Origin: Anoplolepis gracilipes
Lineage: Eukaryota; Arthropoda; Insecta; Hymenoptera; Formicidae
Direction: 5' to 3'
NCBI RefSeq assembly: GCF_047496725.1
Contig: NC_132974.1
Location: 4,037,501-4,101,500 of the forward strand
DNA: 64,000 nucleotides
Part shown: positions 50,111 through 62,380 of the stretch, piece after piece
How the letters are laid out: every line of letters begins with the position of its first letter
How positions within the stretch are numbered: the first letter of the stretch is position 1
Notes under the pieces: generated by a model
Seen by the model: the letters and a program-made list of their open reading frames with translations, nothing else
Told to the model about the DNA's origin: nothing
Database searches by the model: none
Program-made: the position numbers and the translations under genes

Positions 50111-50880
50111 TTTTCAACAGCGCTGAAAAACCCATCATATTAAAAAGACACATATAATATTGCATTTTTTATTATTTTTTTAAGTAGACTGTAAGATTTA
50201 ATTTTATCATAATATTTCGTGATTGATTTCATTGGTAATCGAGAATTCATGTTTTATTAATGCGATAACTATAGATAAAAGAAAGTTATGACGCACTTTA
50301 ATGCACCAAGTGTCGTAAAAAGATGTAAGAATGCGTAACATTGTCTTATGTATTTTTCACAGATATAATTTTTTTATTTTAAAGACAATTGTGCGTAAAT
50401 GTTGAGAAAACTAAAGCGAGGAGGGATTTTTGAATTTTCCTCGCGGCAATACTGGCGAGTTTGCGCCACAGATTTCGTCGTAATCTCACCTACGCCTTCC
50501 CACTCTCTACTGCGAATACCAAGTTTCGACTGCACTCGCCTCTCCCTGCACTCTCCGCTTCGCCATCCGTCGACCACCCCCGTCGACGAGACCTCGAGAC
50601 GTAAATACAAATGCGCGCGAGAGCCCATAAACGCCACGATCATTTCGCGATTGCGAGAATTCCCCAATTTTTCTGACGCAAATTACAATCTTGGACTCTG
50701 ATGACATCATCAGTCATTAATTAGTATTTTTTTAATAATAAAAAATATTTAAAGAAAAGAAGAATAAATACGAAGTAAATAAATAATTATATAGTTGTAT
50801 ATTATAAATAATTATATATTGATGTAATGATATATGAATAATTAAAGAATATATACATATACGTCCTTTTAAAGCATGCG
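50111..50880. other. AT-rich linker with a GC-richer pocket
   Basis: The pocket at 50400-50710 is open on both strands (97-100 codons) without motifs. The rest is A/T-rich. Confidence 0.45.
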
Positions 50881-50889
50881 TAATATTAA

Positions 50890-50957
50890 ATTCTTAAAAA
50901 GTATTTTTTAAATATATATATATATATATATATATTTAAAAAATACTTTTTAAGAAT
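50890..50957. repeat. Perfect 68-bp palindrome with a TA centre
   Basis: Each 34-base half is the exact reverse complement of the other. Arms begin ATTCTTAAAAAGTATTTTTT and the centre is (TA)n. No loop is needed, so it can extrude as a cruciform or fold as RNA. Confidence 0.9.
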
Positions 50958-52850
50958 ATAACGCGTGTACATATAATAACAGAATTTCATATTCAAAGAT
51001 GTTAGGGAATAATAGCGTATTTTAAAGAAGTAATTAATAAAATACTTTATTAACATGAGGGACTTGATTAGAAAAATCTCTTACATTAGACACTGATTTA
51101 CTCTCTAACGTTCCATGACATCTTAGTTCACTCAAGCCAAATCTTGATGGAGATTGATGGATTCTAATATGTCTCTCGTCTAGATTTTCTTACTTTGTTA
51201 TTTTGATTGCATCATCGTACTATGACACACTCTAACTCATTTCGGTTTTCTTTGGCGTGCTTTCTCAGTTGACATTGGCTTCGTAGATGTAACTTATTTT
51301 GCTTTATACTAATTTTCTCTAGTCTATCATCGAGAATTAGGAAATATTACATTTTATTAAATTAGGTCTAAGTATCAGTATGTAGAAGTCGATTTAAACT
51401 GTCTAATTAATAGCAATTTATTTTAATTTTTTCTTGATTATTTTTTCATATTAATATTTTGTATATCTTCTGTATGTATTGTAAAGCTACATAGCTTAAT
51501 ATTAAACCAAATCATTGTAAAAATAACATATACATAAATCAAAGCAAAAAATAGTAAATAATTTGAATATTATTAATTTTTTATTTCGACTTATGCGCTA
51601 ATTTTACAATGATTTAGTTTAATCTTAAGTTAGTCCTTCATAACTTTTTAGTAGTTGGAGCCAAAAATTACTTTTGAAAATAAAAAAATCACAAAAAATT
51701 AGTAAATTATTTTCATGTATTATTTATTATGTTCTAATAATTTGACTTGGATAACTTATAATTGCCCTATCGCAGTATTCGATTTAATCCACGTATGTAC
51801 AGAATCTGTTTTGCTAAGAGTACATAATCTGGCATCTCTGGTAAACACATGATTACTTTGATAGACAAGATGAAATGATCTAACAATAAATGTTTACAAT
51901 TAATTTGTGAGCAAAAAAGATTATTATAAGACGCTAAAAATCCTCAACATTATAATAAGTTAAAAAAAAGTTAAATACGAACAAAAGACCTCAGATTTAA
52001 GTACTCGTGCGTGTAATATAACATGAAACTGTTATAAATTTTAAATGAATTTTATCAACGTTTGTAAAGAAAATAGTAAAATAAAACAACTAATTAGTGA
52101 AAATCATTCACCCATAAAGTTCTAAGAAAATATAAATGTGATAATAAAGTTATAAACCGGTGATAAAGTTAAACGTATAAATCGTTGATAAAGTAATATA
52201 TCTAATTTAATAATTAATAATTTTCTTGATGAAAAAAAGCGTCAAAGTTTAGAAACAAAACTCATCGTTTTTGGCCTCTTTGACGCCAATTTTCTCAAAA
52301 TTGATGTAATAATAGCGTAAAAATTTTTAAACCAGATTCGTATAGGCAAAAACTATTCATTTTGCTATTCATTCATGTCACAAAAACGATGTCAGACAAT
52401 ATGGACTTTTCTATGAACATCAAGATTGGAAAAAATACTATTGTATAGAAAAAATAGAATAAATCTTATTGAAATTTACGGAAACTCGGAAAGGTATATC
52501 TACCTGACAGAAGTGAACTTCTCAAAAGGTAATAATTTAAAACTATTTGTAAATAAACAATGGTCGGTACACCAAAAAAAACTTACTTAAATTAGTTGCG
52601 TAACCTTTTTCCCCAGGGAGTTCCAAAAGGTATTCGCATAAACCGACGACTATGGCTAGCGAAAGCAGGGCTAATGAATTTAAAGATCATCAGAGACGTC
52701 TCAGTAGGACAACGTCTTTAAAATGTCACAAAAAAAAACGTTTTAAATTATACATTATTTGATCACGTGACGTTATTAAACCAGAAATAACCAGTTTTCT
52801 ACGTCAAAATGCTTACTACTTGGGGTAATTGTCGCGACTAAGAATCTTAT
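50958..52850. other. Long AT-rich stretch without recognised features
   Basis: No open frame of note on either strand. A 9-bp stem GCGTCAAAG / CTTTGACGC lies at 52239-52286. The segment 52560-52740 is less A/T-biased, but I cannot assign it. Confidence 0.5.
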
Positions 52851-53580
52851 TATTTCGTGAAACGGAAAGATGGTAAAAGAAAAAGTAAAAAAACGATGAA
52901 ATATCTCGGGAATAGAGAATCCTCAAGAGAGGAGCGTGCCCTCGGAACCCCTTTGAAGGCGTGGAGGGATTCCCCGACTTCAACGAGAGGAAAAGACGCG
53001 GGACGGATGTTGGGAGATAGGAGCTGAAATGCTTGGTAGAAGGGAAAGGAGGGAACGGAAGTAAGTATTGATTCAGATTCAGCTAGTTAGCTATGCCCTC
53101 CTTGCATTCACCTTTGGCCACCCTACTCCACCGTTCTCCTCGTCTCCAGTTCTCCGAGCATCTCGCTCGAGAGACTGGTCGGTGGGAAGGTGCTCCGACA
53201 GCGCAGGATGAAGGGGGAAGGAAAAAGGGATGCAAAGTGAAGGTAGGACGGAAGGAGAGAAACGTGTGGAAATCCACGGTGGAAAACGTAGGTGACAACC
53301 TATCTACTTATCTCTCTTCAGCGATTTCGACCGCGGACAACGAACTATCCTTTCCCCCCACGTGCTCTCCTATGCCACGTTTTTTTTCTAGCCTTTTCGC
53401 TTTTTTCACCGTTAGTTTCGTTCTTTATTTGAACGCCTATCGCACTGAATCTCTTTGTATCTTCGTGATAACGGAACGGATGCACTCCAAGTGCAAATGG
53501 ATATATGATAATGCACAAGTCACTTTTCACGAGAGTAGAAGAATACATTTTTTTCTTCGAGGACTGCAACATTAAGAATC
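52851..53580. other. GC-richer block with a 160-codon open frame
   Basis: The frame at 53093-53575 (+) begins with a basic, Gly/Lys-rich part encoded by purine-rich DNA and ends hydrophobic. The minus strand is open over parts too. No domain recognised, no splice boundaries. Likely accidental. Confidence 0.4.
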
Positions 53581-54115
53581 ACGCGCGTTTTGTTTGAAAA
53601 CAAGATAACTTTATGAGTATTAATAACATAGAAAAACAGATAATTTTGTATGAGAATAATAATAAAATCGTGCCGACAATATAAATCTGTATATTAATTG
53701 TTCTAAATTATATATGTATATATAATCAAATTTAATTTGGCGAAGCTTAATGCGATTTTGCAATGACGCAAAAATAGCAAGCACAAACTTTTATATGATT
53801 GAATTATTGTGAAATTGAATGAAAAAGACGGTCACGCAACGCGCGCGTTAAAGTTTAATCGTCACTCTTACAAGCCAATAATAGAGAATAACGCAAGTTT
53901 TCAGGCGTCGCGTCGCGACACCTTTTCTTGTTCTTGTTTTTCTCACATTCTGTTCTCTCAAAGCTCGTAGTTTTGCGAGCGTCTCCATCTCACGGAATTT
54001 TCTGCAACCAAGGCGTCGCGACGCCTTCGCAGCTAATAAGAGACGCCGCCAGATCCGCGATGCTTGCACTCGTGTCGCGGCGCTCACTGCAGACGCATCT
54101 TTACGTAAAAAAATA
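53581..54115. other. AT-rich linker, then CpG-rich pocket
   Basis: The CpG-rich pocket (53825-54110) repeats GCGTCGCGACGC-like palindromic sequences (about 53906-53920 and 54013-54022). No gene recognised. Confidence 0.45.
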
Positions 54116-54172
54116 GTGTAATATAATAAAAGTGGTATTGGTTGTATCTTTTAAATTCATTACATTATAATA

Positions 54173-54232
54173 TACATTATATTTAAATATATTACATATG
54201 TAACATACATTATATTTAAATATATTACATAT
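54173..54232. repeat. Two tandem copies of a 33-bp AT-rich unit
   Basis: TACATTATATTTAAATATA occurs at 54173 and again 33 bp later at 54206, each followed by TTACATAT. Confidence 0.85.
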
Positions 54233-54437
54233 TTTTATATGCACGAATAGTCTAATCAATATCGATTAATGCATGCATATTGATTTTATGATTAAAATTT
54301 TGTAACTCTTGGCGATTTTAAAAATAATAATATAAATCTAATATGAGAAAATAATTTATTATTATTGTTATTGGAATTCTGTTGTTAAGTACTGGAATTC
54401 TGAATTTATTATAAAATTTGTTCTAAGTAATTTCTGT

Positions 54438-54459
54438 TTATATATGTGCATATATATAC

Positions 54460-54499
<40 letters not shown>

Positions 54500-54596
54500 G
54501 TATGTATGTATGTATGTATGTATATGTATGTATATGTATGTATATGTATGTATATGTATATTAATGTGTATGTATGTGTGTGTGTGTGTGTGTGTG
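54438..54596. repeat. Compound microsatellite (TA)n-(TATG)n-(TG)n
   Basis: TA units grade into TATG/TATATG units and then TG units. The 66-codon frame over it is a repeat artefact. Confidence 0.95.
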
Positions 54597-54639
54597 CATT
54601 TGCTTTGTATCGACCTTAGGACTATGAACTTCTTGCTTG

Positions 54640-54905
54640 AGTAAAACTTTGACTAAAAAATTTAAGGAGTGATTCTACATGATAAAATAAGAAATCAAAA
54701 TCAAAAATAACAAAATTGCGATAGAGGCTTCGTTTTTTAATTATAAATATTTGAAAATTTGCGTGAAAGGTGCCCAAAGCATGGCAATCCGTAAAATTTT
54801 TGGCGTGCATGGGCTACATCGACTGAATCGTTCTCAAAATACTTTGTGACGCAAAAGTATGTAGCACTCCCTAAATTTTGTCCCACTTGTTGAACACCCT
54901 GTATA
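54640..54905. mobile_element. Unclassified repeat element ending in ACACCCTGTATA
   Basis: Near the left, AAATTTAAGGAGTGATTCTACATG-like sequence (54658-54681) is mirrored near the right by CTACATACT-type sequence, whose reverse complement reads AAATTTAGGGAGTGCTACAT. The right end is ACACCCTGTATA, i.e. TATACAGGGTGT on the minus strand. Inverted subterminal sequence plus this end suggests a short DNA element. Its outer left boundary is unclear because a microsatellite adjoins it. Confidence 0.45.
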
Positions 54906-55366
54906 TATGTATAGGTCTAAATTATATTCGTATACATATAAATCTATAATAAATATAAAAACGGATTGTACGAATGTCGGCTTAAATCACTAGTTTTTGT
55001 ATTAGTTAATTTGTACTTGGTTATTGTTTTAAACTCCAAATAGTTCAATTTGTTTCAGTTATTCAAGCTTTAATTGACCTTAGTTTTAATCCTAGTAATA
55101 TTTCAGATTTGCAAATTTACAGCTTAATAGTTAAATTTGTAAGCTTAGAAAAAATATTACATTGAAACTTCAAACGGGTATCCCTCAAACGAATCCGTTC
55201 CATGCACTGAAGCTATGTACTAACAATAAGTCACGCTCCGTAACATGAGTAGTAATGACAACGACTTATTGTTAGCAATAGCTGCACAGACATGCTCATG
55301 CAAATCTCGTGAGTAAACAGCATACAGAAAAGCTTAAGCGTCATCACTTAACGTAAGACTTAAGAC
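54906..55366. other. Unassigned AT-rich sequence
   Basis: No recognised features. A GACTTAAGACTTA direct repeat lies just left of the next element. Confidence 0.45.
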
Positions 55367-55369
55367 TTA

Positions 55370-55614
55370 TGCCGGGATTACGATGAACTTAACGTAACGG
55401 GACGCGACGAAACGTGAAGTAACGTAAAAAACCTAAAATACATTGTATTATAATGAAGCTGATTACGATCGTTAATTTCATCGTAATCCCGGCAAGATGC
55501 AGGAATTCAATTAAAATCAGGTAAATTTTAAACTTTAAAATTTAATTTTCACATTTTAGGAATTCAATTAAAATCAGGTAAACTTTTACCTGATTTTAAT
55601 TTAGGTAAATGTTA

Positions 55615-55645
<31 letters not shown>

Positions 55646-55719
55646 TGTTAAATTTAACACAAAATTTACTATTCTATAGAAATAGCTGCAAAGAAAAAAA
55701 ATATCATATATTATAAACA

Positions 55720-55757
<38 letters not shown>

Positions 55758-56053
55758 TAATAGAAACAAAGAAAAGGTCAAAAGTGTTAAGCTTATTGTT
55801 TTCACAAATTTTTCTTTGTTTTTTTATAGTGACCCTATCGAAAGAACTATTACGTCTATTAAAATAAAAGATACAGACGCTACGGACGCACCACTATATT
55901 GTTGGTTAATTCATTGTAACCCGGCAAGATGCAGAACTACCGACAATATACTGGTGCGTCCGTAACGTCTGTCTCTTCCATTTTAATAGACGTTACGGGC
56001 GCACTTAGGTTTTACGTTACTTCACGTTCGTTAAGTTCATCGTAATCCCAGCA
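55370..56053. mobile_element. PIF/Harbinger-like non-autonomous element, 684 bp, internally rearranged
   Basis: Terminal inverted repeats of about 25 bp start TGCCGGGATTACGATGAAC on the left and TGCTGGGATTACGATGAAC on the right when reverse-complemented, with one mismatch in 25. Similarity resumes inside with GTGAAGTAACGTAAAA and ACCTAA. TTA flanks both ends (55367-55369 and 56054-56056), the duplication expected of PIF/Harbinger insertions. The interior holds an extra copy of the right end (CGTAATCCCGGCAAGATGCAG-like at about 55482-55503), a diverged one at 55913-55936, a nested inverted pair (about 55850-55905 and 55932-55990) and the left arm of the fold-back repeat, so it has been rearranged or has received insertions. 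No coding capacity. Confidence 0.7.
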
Positions 56054-56530
56054 TTATACGGAATTTTCAGCGTTGCTCAGATTTGAAAACGATTGCGTAA
56101 GTTTTCGACTATTATTAGTCAATTCGTTTACTGCTTACATTTTTTCGCATTGTTCCATTGTGCATACCTTTTAAAGTTCTGAATGAGAATTATTTCATTC
56201 ATAGCCCTTAGTTCTAAGTCATACCCCTTACAGTGCACAGCATCCGAATAGTTCTTTCGATAGGGTCACTATAAAAAAACAAAGAAAAATTTATGGAAAC
56301 AATAAGCTTAACACTTTTGACCTTTTCTTTGTTTCTATTATTACTTTTTTTTTTTTTTTTTTGTGTGTTTATAATGTATGATATTTTTTTTCTTTGCAGC
56401 TATTTCTATAGAATAGTAAATTTTGTGTTAAATTTAACACATTATTATTATTATTTAACATTTACCTACAGGTAAAAGTTTACCTGATTTTAATTGAATT
56501 CCTAAAATGTGAAAATTGTTAAATTTTAAA
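55537..56530. repeat. Large fold-back repeat, arms about 280-315 bp
   Basis: Left arm about 55537-55851 and right arm about 56248-56530 are highly similar reverse complements, including CACATTTTAGGAATTCAAT, TAGAAATAGCTGCAAAG, GTCAAAAGTGTTAAGCTTAT and CCCTATCGAAAGAACTAT. The arms differ in simple-repeat length (AAT run and a 33-A versus 18-T run) and a few bases. The left arm is inside the Harbinger-like element and the right arm is outside it. If transcribed, it would form a long double-stranded hairpin. Confidence 0.85.
55721..55753. repeat. Poly-A run inside fold-back arm
   Basis: 33 A residues, mirrored in the other arm by a T run at 56345-56362. The length difference shows slippage after the inversion formed. 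Confidence 0.9.
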
Positions 56531-57770
56531 TTAATTTATTAATAAACTACACATTTAGTTGTGTGTAAATTTACTTATCCGTTTAATTAGCAAATTATAT
56601 ATACGCGTCATAATTATTATTTTATTATACAAATCAGCACAGATGATTAAATGTACGATTTAACCAATCACCAACGGATGAAAGCGCTTAACAACTAATC
56701 TCTATTACGCGTGTTTGTTGATTATAAAAAATGTCTCATCGTATTTCGTTTCTTACGCATACAATTATATATGTATAAATCTCATCGCGCGATTCGAATT
56801 AAGAAAATATAGTAATATATAAAAAAATAATTTAAGCTATATTAAAAAGTAATTTAAAATCACGATCTTTACGTCTTAGCTTTGATAGATATGATAAAAT
56901 AGTTCATATATCGATGCCATTCTTTTTCTTATTCGCACGCTTACTCTAATCTATAATATCTTCTCTATTATGTAATACATATTATGTAATTTTTTCTGAT
57001 CTCGGATTAATTGATTTTATATAAACAGAAATAGATAATTAAAATTACGCTTTTATCTGTCGTTCTTGATCTCGAATGACTTTATTCACAATCGCGATTT
57101 AATGATTCCTGACATCGATCAAGCGAATAAACGTTGCTTAAACCATACAAAAGCTTCGAATGAATATTGTTTCGTCTGGTATACAACTAATTTACATGTT
57201 CACGGTAAGAGAGATTTTTCCCGTTACATCATCGTGCGGTGATTTATACGCGAAATGCATTCCGTACTACTACTATTTTTTCTTTTTTTTCTTTCTTTCT
57301 CGCTCTCAGTTTTCCTCATTTCCTTAATTATAGTCGCCAATTGCAATAGTCAGTATTACTATCGTGAAGTATATTCTATTACTGCGCACTGACATCCATC
57401 ACGTCGGGTCGATCGTTTCGTATTTTTATGCCGAGCTCGTTGATCTAATTTCCTTAGCAAGAAATGCCGATATTGATTACGCTTGCACGCTTGCTGCAGT
57501 TGTTAGTTGTGATTCATATGCCGCTCTTCGCTTTTGTTGAAAATTCCATCATTCTTTTAATAACATATTTATTTCCTTTTTAATATAAATCGACTGTAAA
57601 TATCTTCTTCTGCCTTCTTTATTTTAATTACATTATTTAATTACAATTTTTAAGTATAATTAAATTATATTGTATAATAAAATATGTAGTTATACATAAT
57701 TTTTTTCAATTTAACGAAAATTATTTTTTTGGTGCTTAAACTTATTTTATTCTTACAATTAGATATACGG
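56531..57770. other. AT-rich stretch with a small GC-richer pocket
   Basis: The pocket at about 57060-57530 has no recognised gene. The rest is A/T-rich. Confidence 0.5.
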
Positions 57771-58240
57771 TCTGCAATTAATCGGACTGACGTCTGTCGC
57801 CTATCGCGCGATCTACGGCCCGGAATTGATATCGACGCGAAATCATTACTGTCCGCGAACTATATTGGCTGTAATTTGCGTAACGATAACAATCAGCTTT
57901 AAGTGGAACAATAGGCTGCCGTGACGGTAATTAGTGCCACGTAGTGTCTGGCGTGATGACAATTGTGATGGCAGCAATGAGTAAATAGTAACATTAATAA
58001 TGGCCGTCGATAGCGCAATATTCGCGGCAGTCTGAAATAATTCTACGTTATATCCAGCCGGCTTTCATATATTCGAATAAACGAAGATGTACGACGATTA
58101 CTCGGAAATGGCCATGACGTGTTGCGTGGATTAACCCGCGCCAAAGCGTACTACAAATACAGATACCAACAACGATAATAATTCTTTATTGCTCCTCGAT
58201 ATATCTGCATCGACTATATGAAGACGGTATTTTGAGACTT
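57771..58240. other. GC-richer block
   Basis: CpG-containing DNA with many ATTA/TAAT words. No open frame. Nothing recognised. Confidence 0.45.
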
Positions 58241-58940
58241 TAATAGGTCTAGTAGTTTATCATTATATAGTAAAATTGTGCAATTAAAAATATTATTTCA
58301 CACGTCGAATCTTTCGTGCCATTATACGCTATATTATAAATATATTACAAAAGAAAATGACTTAAAACATACTGAAATTAAAAACACATTTAAGAAGAAA
58401 AAGTATAACAAATATACTAATGATGAATTAAGAAAAATTACAATTTTGTCATAAACGCTTTAAACCATTTGACGCATAATAATTCGAAATTAGATCTTGA
58501 CACAAATGATATACGAGCAATTCGCAATTATTATAGCGATGAGAGAAAAAGATACAGCAGGCGAAAAGGACAAAAATCGGTGGTAGTCTCGTTTCGTGAG
58601 ACAACAACAGATCAGCATCTTTCTTTCACGCATATACATACGCATAGACAGCATACGCGAGACGAAACGTTCCGACTCGACGACGCATGGTTGACGTTTA
58701 TTGGAATATTTATGGCGGTCGGCTGTACGCGCGGGACGAATTTTTATCGATCGGTTGTGTTTGCCGTGCCGTCGATGTCGGGTTCGAGTTTCGATCTCTT
58801 CGGTGGAAATCGCGATATTTATTCATAAGCTCCGGTTAGAGCGCGCGCATCGCGCGCATAATAAAGCTCGCAGATTGCCCGACCGGCTGACGCTCGTTCA
58901 CCTTCTGAGAGCCGCAAATCTGAATTTCGGGAATACAACT
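58241..58940. other. AT-rich linker, then CpG-rich pocket
   Basis: Overlapping + strand frames of 119 and 80 codons occupy 58469-58943. Neither has a recognised domain. GCGCGCGCATCGCGCGC near 58840 is palindrome-like. Confidence 0.4.
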
Positions 58941-59060
58941 TGAGGAAAAATAACGTTTCCAGACACAAAATGTTTAAGAGTCGCAACTGTTTACATATTT
59001 CTGACTTGGTACTTTTTCCTTCGAATTACTTCTATTTCCATCTGCGATTAAACAATAATA

Positions 59061-59090
59061 TTAAATGTATCAATTTGTTGATACATTTAA
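59061..59090. repeat. Small hairpin, 13-bp perfect stem, 4-nt loop
   Basis: TTAAATGTATCAA - TTTG - TTGATACATTTAA. Too short for an animal microRNA precursor. Confidence 0.8.
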
Positions 59091-59780
59091 TTTTATTTCA
59101 ACTACAAATATCAACAGATTTTTATATCTGAAAACAAATATACAGATTTTTACTTTTCCTTATTTATTTTGACATAATTCGTAGTTTGATAAAAATTTTT
59201 ATCGAAAAATATATTTTTGTCTGTCTAACAATTTTTTTATGTAGTATATAATTGAATATGTGTGTCTTATATAGGTATTGTATTTATATACACAGTTTTA
59301 ATCATATCCGGTATATTTAAGAAGACTCCAATTCTTCTGCATGATGTTTCTAAGTTTCTCAAACGTTATAATTTTACCGACCGCGTGATGGTTTCTTGAT
59401 TCGACAGTCTCATCACGTTTTTCCGCCGTTTTTGTCCTTTCCTCTCCTTGGCCTTTTGTTTTCCCTGTTGAGCAAGCACGGTCCCGGTAACGCCCACAAA
59501 CCTATTCCCGAGTGCTCCTACCGTGGGTGTTATTAAAAATTAGGGAGCGGATTCGAGACGTCGGTTGCAAGTCACCCGGCCTGAGTGAGGCGCGCTTATG
59601 TAATTAAAAAATTACAGGGCCGGCAGAGCCTCATTACTTTTCCATCGAACAAGAGGGACATCGGAGGCCGAAAACAAAAATTCTCGAATAGTGCCATTCA
59701 TAGCGCCACGACGCTACGTGACGCTAAAACGTTATTTGGCCCCATGGTGTTACATAACGTCATTATTTATTTGTCTGCTC
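59091..59780. other. AT-rich linker, then GC-richer block
   Basis: GC-richer from 59340 to 59760. No gene recognised. Confidence 0.45.
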
Positions 59781-60730
59781 CGTGCTATTTCGAGATTATT
59801 TTCTCGAACTTTCTTGTTTTATATTTATTTTTTGAGGATATTAATTTTTTTTTTCTTTTAAGGCTTTACGAATACATAATTATTTATAACAAATTATATC
59901 AAGTAGTTTTAAGCACACAAAAGATCACGTAACTATTTATTTCGCAATTACAAACATGTGAATATGTTATGCAAAACGTTGATTTTATTCTTAAAATACT
60001 TAGGTAGATATTATTCATAAAAAAACAAATATAATATCAGAAAGGTGAAAAAATTTGCCCAATAAGATGTATCGAATATAGCCACCGACGATTGTAATAA
60101 TTCCGCGTGGTATATCATTTGCAGACTACATCGTAATGTTTGCGTAAATTACACATTGCATCGAGGACATATCCAAATAAGGTCGAGCTCTCATTTGTGA
60201 TTGAACCGTCAATAACTTCGCTGCTAATCGGGGTCAAGCTTATATGTATGAGGAAAGAAGATTTAGTTCGCGCGATAAATGTATTTACTACTAAGAATCA
60301 ATTCCTCCCAGCATTGATTAACATTAGATGTAGTCGATTAAAAAAAGATGTTCTCTAGTCGTGATTATTAATTATATTATAAATAATACAGTATTTTCTC
60401 ATTAACAGAAAAACATTTCGCGTTGCATTATAAAAAAGAAAATCATACTCTCCTTTTTCGAGTAAATATTATTTAATTATCTAGCTAGCAAAATGTTTTG
60501 ATGTTGAAAGACAATTCCTAAAAGAGAAACAAGATAACTTCATTAAGATGTAAGCATTTTTTATTAATGAAAACACATATATTTTATAATGTTAAGCAAA
60601 TATATATATATATATATATCTCAATTTCATTTCTTCTCTAATAAAGAGAATCTAGTATATAGAACAAAAAAATAATATTGCGTATACAGGAATAAAAATG
60701 AAGAGGAAGGAAGAAAGAAGAAAAAAGAGA
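59781..60730. other. AT-rich stretch
   Basis: A/T-rich, with (TA)n at 60600-60619. Nothing recognised. Confidence 0.55.
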
Positions 60731-61260
60731 AATTATCACACGCGTGCAACTCGTACCTTCCTCGCAGGCAAACCGTCTTAGTCGATCCCTTCTCATCCGT
60801 GATACTTTAATATCGGATATAGTAATAAATTACGTATCGACCTGGAAGCGAGTTTCGCCCCCACGCGCCCCTGCCACCTTACCACTACCGCAGCCCTTCA
60901 CCTCGAGACGGCACGAAAACTTCCCCCTTCATTCCACGGCGGGTGTACACGTGAACGGGCGGAGCTATATAATCACACTTAATGACACTCGATACGAGCA
61001 TGTAACATTGGCCTTCTGTGTATGTGTACGTGTGTGCGCGCGAGCGCGAGATACTAGAACGATAAGAGACGTGTTTTCGGGCCGCAGGCACATTGTAAGT
61101 TCCGAGGCGCGCCTTTCGTGTACCTACGCGTTACCTTCTTAGGTTTCGTCTCCTAAAATGCATACATAAAGGTTTTGCGCGGTACTCTTGACTACGCGCA
61201 ATTTAATCCTTGAACCCATGCGAGGGGATTAGCCCCGTAATCCCGAGCGTTTTTTTCACC
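60731..61260. other. GC-richer block with a 132-codon open frame
   Basis: The frame 60744-61142 (+) overlaps an open minus-strand frame (60885-61091). No motif. Likely non-coding. Confidence 0.4.
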
Positions 61261-62380
61261 TAGCGGTATCTTTATTATCATATCATATCTGCAACACTTA
61301 TTGTTAGACTCTTTACAGGTGTTTGATTCAAAATTTTGCTTGTATCTCTCATCTATAAATCTGTGGTGAATAACCTCTGTATATATTAATAAAGAAATCG
61401 CGCATCGAAATTAAAGCTGACTGATATATATATATATACATTTTTAAATATTGTTTGCGAAATCTATCCAGACAGGATTTAATGAAAATATCGATAAACT
61501 TCTAAAAAAAAAAACCGCTATTGACGTATCATGACGATATTATCGTTACCCGTGATATAAAAAAGGAGTTATATTAAGACAGATAAAATATATTTTACTG
61601 TTTCAAAAAAAAAAAAATAAATAGAAAATGATATCAGATTGTGTAATTCGTAATTGCCGAAATTGGACGACTGTCGCGAGGAATATGCCATGTGTAAAGA
61701 GCAAATATATGTATATACCGTTCCCTATATTAGCATTTAGTCATTACCTTATCCGACTGATCAGCCTGTAGTGCGGCATATCGGGCTTGTATCTCAGTTA
61801 CGTCCTTCGCGCCTTCCTGGCACGCGAACGATTATTGGTGCCCCGCACGGTGCATCACGAACGTGCTCCCCCGAATCAGCAGTGCAGTCTACCTTCTCAT
61901 CGCAATCATTATTTTTCCTTTGACAAATCGGTAAATCGCAGAAGCGTAGCGTGCGTTAATGCTTATCGGTATCTATAATCGTAACATTCAGAATACAGAC
62001 ATATATGACACACATTTATATAAACAAGAATTCGATTAAACTATGTGTTTATTGCGATTCTACATTTTTTATTTTAGTGTCGATCATAAATTTATAAAAT
62101 AACGAATTTTATTTTTAAGCTCAATTATTATCTTTTTTATGATAACTTTTTTTTTTTACAAATCAACCACATTAGCGTGATATCTAGAAATTGTGGGAAA
62201 GGATTTCTTAACCAAGTTCTTACAAAGTCGTTCAATATTAGAGAATCGAGCTTTCTCGTCTCAAAAAACAGCAGTAAAATATGTTTAAATCACTTAACCG
62301 TTTTTCGAGAGCCTCGATATAATCGGATTGGAAGCTTCCGTGGATTTTTTATATTTCCTTTTTTTTTAAATCTTGGTTTT
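61261..62380. other. Mostly AT-rich with one GC-richer pocket
   Basis: (TA)n at about 61425-61438 and an A run at 61605-61617. The GC-richer pocket at 61650-61980 has no recognised gene. Confidence 0.5.

Noticed and set aside
53093..53575. 160-codon open frame
   Set aside because: Purine-rich DNA with few stops. No recognised motif.
54444..54644. 66-codon Tyr/Ile/Met/Cys-rich frame
   Set aside because: Translation of the compound TA/TATG/TG microsatellite.
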